NCBI RefSeq assembly: GCF_014633365.1
Contig: NC_068348.1
Coordinates: 372,001-436,000 of the forward strand
Direction of reading: 5' to 3'
DNA: 64,000 nucleotides
Source: Diospyros lotus
Lineage: Eukaryota > Streptophyta > Magnoliopsida > Ericales > Ebenaceae
A program made the position numbers and the translations under genes. The notes beneath the pieces are model-generated. The model did not search any database, was not told the DNA's origin, and saw nothing but the letters and a program-made list of their open reading frames with translations. Below are positions 59,101 through 64,000 of the stretch, one piece after another; positions within the stretch are counted from its first letter, which is position 1, and each line of letters starts with the position of its first letter.

Positions 59101-60215
59101 TTCCAATCTTCTCATTCTTTCGAGGATGGAAGTTTAAAGCCCCCATCACTATTTTCTTGTCCACATCATCTAGACAATGATTGATGGGGTACCTACATCA
59201 GACATAATGATTCCATAAAATGGTGATCATTAGTATGAGAAGTCAAAATCACATAGATTGTGAAATCTGATAAACTCCACGCATAAAACACAAATGGCAT
59301 GAAGAGATACCATATTCTTTGTGAAACATATTTCTTAAATGCAAACATGTAAAGCTAGCTAAGTTCCAATGGGATTGGTTCCAAGTGGCTGTCACTTAGC
59401 TCATTGAGAACAACAATAAAATAATCATATTGGCATACAATAAAGTTGTATTCATATTGCAAAAATAGAAAACAAAACTTGTGGCAGACTAAATAGTTCA
59501 CAGCAAGGCATAACAAGCATCAGTCTCTCTGTGATCAACAAATGATCAATTGTTCCATAGGAGGATTCAAAAACTTCAGTTTTGCAAGCATTCACACCTC
59601 CACATTCTGAGTGAAAAATTGAAGGACTCAGATTTTAGAAAATACAGCAAAACCATTTTCCTAGTATGATATTCCTGATAGCAGCCTGATTCTTCAATCA
59701 TTGCAAACTTTTGAACTATTGGAAGTCAAACACTAGTTTTTTTTTTTTTTTTTTTTTTCCTGCAGAGGAAAAAAGCATTATAATATTATTGTCAATAATC
59801 CTACAAAGATATATGGGTTTGAAAATACTGATGTAAACCTCAATGAAGAAATAACAAATGTGAAATGACAAACATGTTGAGGCAACTATGTAATTGACCT
59901 ATATTAAGTGATAACAGGTATTCACAGGAGACAGAATAATAAATGAGAATTTACTTACTTGTGAAGGATACGCTTCAATTCTTGAGACTGCTTTTGAAAT
60001 GCTGAGAGAAAACATCTCAACATCGTTTGAGATTTTTTCAAACTTTTAAGCCCTTTTGTGTTAAAATCACCATAAGTGCATAAAGGCTGCAGGTAAAATT
60101 TGTCAAGCATGTGGTTATTCTCTCCAGGTACCTTGGCCTTCAAATTCCTCTCAGTAGTACAGCTGTGGCTACCCAATAGTTTATAGATATTTTCTGGTTT
60201 AGCAAGTTCATGTCC
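56117..60215 (-). CDS. NRPD1: RNA polymerase IV largest subunit, C-terminal exons with DeCL domain (partial)
   Basis: Three in-phase GT-AG exons are visible: 59959-60215 (start limit is a predicted acceptor), 59081-59192 and 56117-56287, ending in TAG or similar at 56117. Together they encode about 179 residues. The first gives a poorly conserved linker ending SAFQKQSQELKRILHK. The next two form a DeCL/DUF3223 domain: YPINHCLDDVDKKIVMGAL, NFHPRKNEKIGTGAQEIKV, then RCFFLVRMDGTVEDFSYHKC and ALEIIAPERAKNYKSRW. This domain closes the largest subunits of plant Pol IV and Pol V and occurs in small plastid DCL proteins. I prefer NRPD1 because the linker lacks the WG/GW repeats of NRPE1 and because NRPD1 is next to the SPX-MFS gene in Arabidopsis. 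The catalytic exons lie outside the window. Pol IV makes siRNA precursors for DNA methylation of transposons. Confidence 0.72.
57690..58070 (+). pseudogene. Processed pseudogene of a low-molecular-weight protein tyrosine phosphatase
   Basis: On the plus strand, antisense to the host intron, is a start-like MASATEADREAKPF at 57824. A frameshift leads to KFLVLFVCLGNICRSLAAKGVFTDLVKKR, which has the CX5R phosphatase loop (C-L-G-N-I-C-R) but Leu in place of the usual Pro after RS. Another frameshift leads to SKFKKYSTGTINYHEE. The order matches the N-terminal third of plant plastid-type LMW-PTP. The copy lacks introns in this stretch, has at least two frameshifts and stops before the catalytic Asp region, so it is a dead, truncated retrocopy. 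Confidence 0.78.
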
Positions 60216-60599
60216 CTGATGAATGATGATAAAAAAGAAAAGATTAGACATGAAAAGAAAACAACATTCACTAAAGATGAAACTCCATTCATCAAACCAC
60301 TTAATCATTAAAAACATTAATCATATTGTTGCAAATGTCTGGTCAAATAATTTCCAATTGATAGAAATAATTTCTGTATTTGGATATATCACAGTTCATA
60401 GAAAAAGTAAAGACATTTACGAAAAAAGAACTGTAATAGCATATTGACACTCGAATACCAAAAATATCATTTTGACGTGTCATTTCAGTTAGCTCAAAAA
60501 CAGAAATTTTTTAAAAACAAAATCAAGAAGGTAAAAGAATTAGAAAAATGTGTAAATGGAAAGAACTAATGCTTGTATAGATGTTTGTATACAATAACA

Positions 60600-60865
60600 T
60601 CACAAGCCTTAATCCCACTAGGTGGGGTCGGCCATGCCATTTCTAAACCTTCAGCCATCTTTGTCTCTAGTCATATCATATCTTCTATAAGGCAATTATA
60701 TCACATCTCATGTTTAAAGGTTTCCCACTGAGTTCCTTTGGTCTTTCTCTCCCTTTTTTGCTACAAACTTTATCCATTTTGACCAATTGCCTTACAAGTA
60801 CATCTATCAATTCACTTCTCACATGTCCAAACCATCTTAATGCTTATATAAGCCTAATAATTAGA
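60600..60865 (-). mobile_element. RTE-type LINE 3' fragment
   Basis: AAGCCTTAATCCCACTAGG and TGGGGTCGGCCATGCCATTTC is the conserved RTE 3' end, read on the minus strand. Diverged sequence follows to CTCACATGTCCAAACCATC, the counterpart of the RWFGHVRR codons. It lies in an intron of the Pol IV gene and is more diverged than the copy at 40060. Confidence 0.75.
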
Positions 60866-61294
60866 CAACCAAAATTTTTGACAGGTATATACATTTGTTT
60901 ACATAAAAGGTTATAATTCAATAATTCACAAAAGAATTCAACCAACATTAGTTTACTTGTATGAACTACAAGTAAGTTGAAATTCCAATGTTTTCCACAC
61001 ACCTACATTCATGATCCATTATGCAACATTTCAAAACAATAATTCCTTTTGACTATATGAGGAAAATCTAATAAGAGTCATTTTTATTTTTATCCATTTC
61101 ATCATAAGAGAATATTTGAGAACCAAAAGGAAAATGCATTATAAATTTAAAAAGAAAATGTATTATAGAGGGGAGATAAAATAGAATAAAAACCATTCAT
61201 AACTTATTCTCTAGTTCTGTTATTCAATGTAGATATCTTTTTTTATACAAATATTCTAATTAAAATTTTATTATATCCTACTATTATAACGATA

Positions 61295-64000
61295 ACTCCG
61301 CCTGGGGATGTTATCCACTGCCGGTCCCAAGCCCGGATAAAGGAGGAGGGCTGTGTTAGGTAGCCGACAGCCAACGTAAAACTTAGTCGGATCCAAAACA
61401 TGAACTCTAGACAAATTATGAAAAATCGTTTGGGCGTGAGCGTAACCCTTCATAGCGACGCGCTACACTGCCCCCGTGTAGTGACAAGTGAGCTAGGGCC
61501 GCTGCATCGGCGCCCGGATGTAGTGATAAATGAGTAAGGGTTCCCGCATTTGCTTGGACGGATGTGGGTAAAGAAGCTAGTCCAAAATCAAAATCAAAAT
61601 CAAAACCAAAATCAAAATCAAAATCAAAACCAAAACCCAAACCAAAATCAAAATCAAAAACAAAATCAAATTCAAAGTCAAGGCCAAAAACAAAATCAAA
61701 TCCAAAGTCAAGGCCAAAAACAAAATCATAGATTAAGGATTGGGTCATGGAACATAGGAACATTAACAGGCAAAGCTATGGAAGTGGTGGATGTGATGAT
61801 TAGGAGAAAAATTAATATTATGTGCCTTCAAGAGACGAGATGGGTAGGGAAAAAAGCAAAAACTTTATCAGAAGCTGGATATAAAATATAGTACATAGGA
61901 ACTGATCGAGCGAAAAATGGAGTGGGGATTATTATGGATAAAAGCTTAATAGATGAGGTAGTGGATGTAAAGAGAATAGGGGATAGGATTATTATGGTGA
62001 AGATTAGTCTAGGAAGAATGACTATGAATATCTTTAGTACATATGCACCACAAGCGGGGTTAGATGATGAGATAAAAGCAAAATTCTGGGAGGACCTAGA
62101 GGGACTCATACAAATGATACCAAGAGGAGAGAAAGTGATTATAAGAGGTGACTTAAATGGGCACGTGGGTAGAGACGAAAACGGATATAGAGAGGTACAC
62201 GGAGGGTATAGATTTGGGGAAATTAATAATGAAGGTAAATCTATCATAGATTTTGCTATGGCATATGGGCTCATTATAACCAATACTAGGTTCAAAAAAT
62301 GGGACGAACACTTAATCACATATAAAAATATCACCTCAAGCACCCAAGTAGATTACTTCCTCATGAGACAAGAGGATCGGTTATGTTGTAGGAATTGTAA
62401 GGTGATACCGGGAGAGTGTTTGACTACTCAACATAGACTTCTAGTACTTGACGTCCAAGTAAGAAATTGGAAGAGAAAAAATCACATAAAACAAAATCCA
62501 AGAATCAAGTGGTGGAATTTAAAAGGGGAGAAACAACTAATCTTCAAAGAAAAATTAAGGGGTAGAAGGGAATGGAATGAAGAAAGACAGACAAACCAAA
62601 TGTGGAAAGAAATGGCTAATGCTCTGAGAAGCACGACAAAGGTAGTCCTTGGAGAGACAAATGGTAAAGCCCCTAACCTTAAGGAGTCTTGGTGGTGGAA
62701 TGAAGAGGTACAATTGAAAATTAAAAATAAGAAAACTTGCTATAAGGCGGTATATCAATGCAACAATGAAGAAAATCAAAAAAATTATAAAGAAGCAAAA
62801 AATGCAGCAAAAAGAGCTGTTAGTGAAGCAAGATCAAAAGCATATGAGAATCTATATAAACAACTTGATACAAAAGATGGAGAAAGGGATATATATAAAT
62901 TAGCTAAAGCAAGAGAAAGAAAAACACGGGATTTAAATCAAGTGAAATGCATAAAAGATAACAATCAAAATGTTTTAGTAAATGAGGGAGCGATTAAGGA
63001 GAGATGGAAGGAGTATTTCACAAAATTATTCAATGATGGTGGTGACACAAGAGTTAGGTTGGGACATCTTAGTAACTCCGAAGGGAATGTGAGCTACACA
63101 TTCTATCGACGCATAAGTTCAAATGAAATAAGGCAAGCATTAAAAAAGATGAAAAATCATAAGGCAGTGGGACCAGATAATATACCAATAGAAGCATGGA
63201 AATGCATGGGAGAAGAGGGCATCTCCTGGCTAACGCAACTATTTAACGCCATCCTTAAATAAAAAAAGATGCCAGATGAGTGGAGGAAGAGTACTTTGGT
63301 TCCTATATACAAGAACAAAGGAGATGTTCAAAACTGTGAAAATTATAGAGGAATTAAGTTAATGAGTCATACCATGAAACTCTGGGAGAGAGTAATAGAG
63401 CAGAGGCTCAGAAAGGAAACAAAGGTGTCAGAAAATCAGTTTGGTTTCATGCCTGGTAGGTCAACAATGGAAGCTATATATTTACTGAGGCGTCTAATGG
63501 AAAGGTATCGAGATCATCAGAAGGACCTCATATGGTGTTTATAGATCTAGAAAAGGCCTATGATAGGGTCTCTAGAGAACTATTATGGAGGGTTTTAGAG
63601 AAGAAATGAGTCAAAATAGCCTATATACAAGCCCTTAAGGACATGTATCATGGTATAGAGACAAGGGTCAGAACATGCGGAGGGGATACTGAACCATTTA
63701 CAACTACAATAGAACTGCATCAAGATTCTGCACCAAGTCCATACTTATTTGCCCTAGTAATGGATGAACTCACTAAAGATATTCAGACAGATGTGTCATG
63801 GTGTATGCTATTTGCAGACGACATAGTATTGGTGGATGAAACAAAAGAAGGAGTGACCACTAAGCTTGAGTTGTGGAGAAATAATTTAGAATCTAAGGGA
63901 TTTAAATTAAGTAGAAAGAAAACATAATATATGGAATGCAAATTTAGTAAAAATGCAAGAGTGGATGATGTTATAATAAAATTAGAAGACTAAATCTTAC
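61295..64000 (+). mobile_element. RTE-type LINE with 5' region, endonuclease and reverse transcriptase (runs off window)
   Basis: The 5' part (about 61295-61565) has the GC-rich ATGTAGTGATAAATGAGTAAGGG phrase common at the start of plant RTE elements. One frame then runs from 61550 to 63544, broken only by a TAG at 61889-61891 and a TAA at 63260-63262. It encodes an APE endonuclease (RIGSWNIGTLTGKAMEV, CLQETRW, STYAPQAGLDDE, IIRGDLNGHVG, ITYKN) and RT motifs (AVGPDNIPIEAWK, ENYRGIKLMSHTMKLWERV, FGFMPGRSTMEAIY). A frameshift near 63535 leads to FIDLEKAYDRV and then, after another stop, FADDIVLVDE with the catalytic Asp pair. It is antisense to the Pol IV gene and inactive. Confidence 0.9.
61582..61731 (+). 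repeat. AAAATC hexanucleotide array inside the LINE
   Basis: About 20 units of AAAATC or AAAACC followed by two longer CAAAGTCAAGGCCAAAAACAA units. In the LINE frame this reads as an Asn-Gln array followed by QSQG repeats, just before the endonuclease domain. Confidence 0.85.

Noticed and set aside
56117..60215. DeCL gene considered as NRPE1 (Pol V) or a small DCL protein
   Set aside because: No WG/GW repeats are seen before the domain, and there is no transit peptide-like start. Linkage to the SPX-MFS gene favours NRPD1, but this is not proven.

Overview
This is plant nuclear DNA, almost certainly from a eudicot. Genes have GT-AG introns in an AT-rich background full of microsatellites and transposon debris (hAT, MULE-like MITE, gypsy LTR, RTE-type and other LINEs). 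No bacterial or organellar gene layout is seen. I cannot name the species.

Layout: 1-1.7 kb is the 3' part of a hAT transposon with a transposase ORF. 1.7-6.5 kb is intergenic, with a long inverted-repeat element. 6.5-7.05 kb is a small pectin methylesterase inhibitor-like gene, preceded by a decayed duplicate of its own 5' region. 8.7-10.6 kb (minus) is an intronless PLP-dependent, molybdenum cofactor sulfurase-like protein. 13.1-13.25 kb (minus) is a MIR399 hairpin with two P1BS motifs upstream. 14-20 kb is intergenic with a MITE, a non-autonomous hAT-like element, a 152-bp tandem duplication and a GC-rich patch. 20.67-22.95 kb is a four-exon ASG1/TRF-like gene. 24.05-49.5 kb (minus) is a ten-coding-exon SPX-MFS vacuolar phosphate transporter (VPT1/PHT5 type). 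Its introns hold a LINE cut by a 2.7-kb solo LTR, a 7.3-kb gypsy element that itself carries an RTE insertion, and further RTE scraps. 51.5-53.0 kb is a decayed transposase-like remnant split by a solo LTR. 56.1 kb to the window edge (minus) holds the last three exons of a gene ending in a DeCL (DUF3223) domain, best explained as NRPD1, the largest subunit of RNA polymerase IV. Its introns contain a phosphatase retropseudogene and an antisense RTE LINE that runs off the window.

The main story is phosphate homeostasis. A MIR399 locus, carrying motifs of the phosphate-starvation factor PHR1, lies on the same 64 kb as a vacuolar phosphate transporter. The predicted 5' leader of the transporter has a near-complementary miR827 site. 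From memory, MIR399B, PHT5;1/VPT1 and NRPD1 are neighbours in Arabidopsis (AT1G63005, AT1G63010, AT1G63020), so the window looks like an expanded but conserved syntenic block. Exon limits were read by eye from splice sites and reading-frame continuity; none is backed by transcripts.
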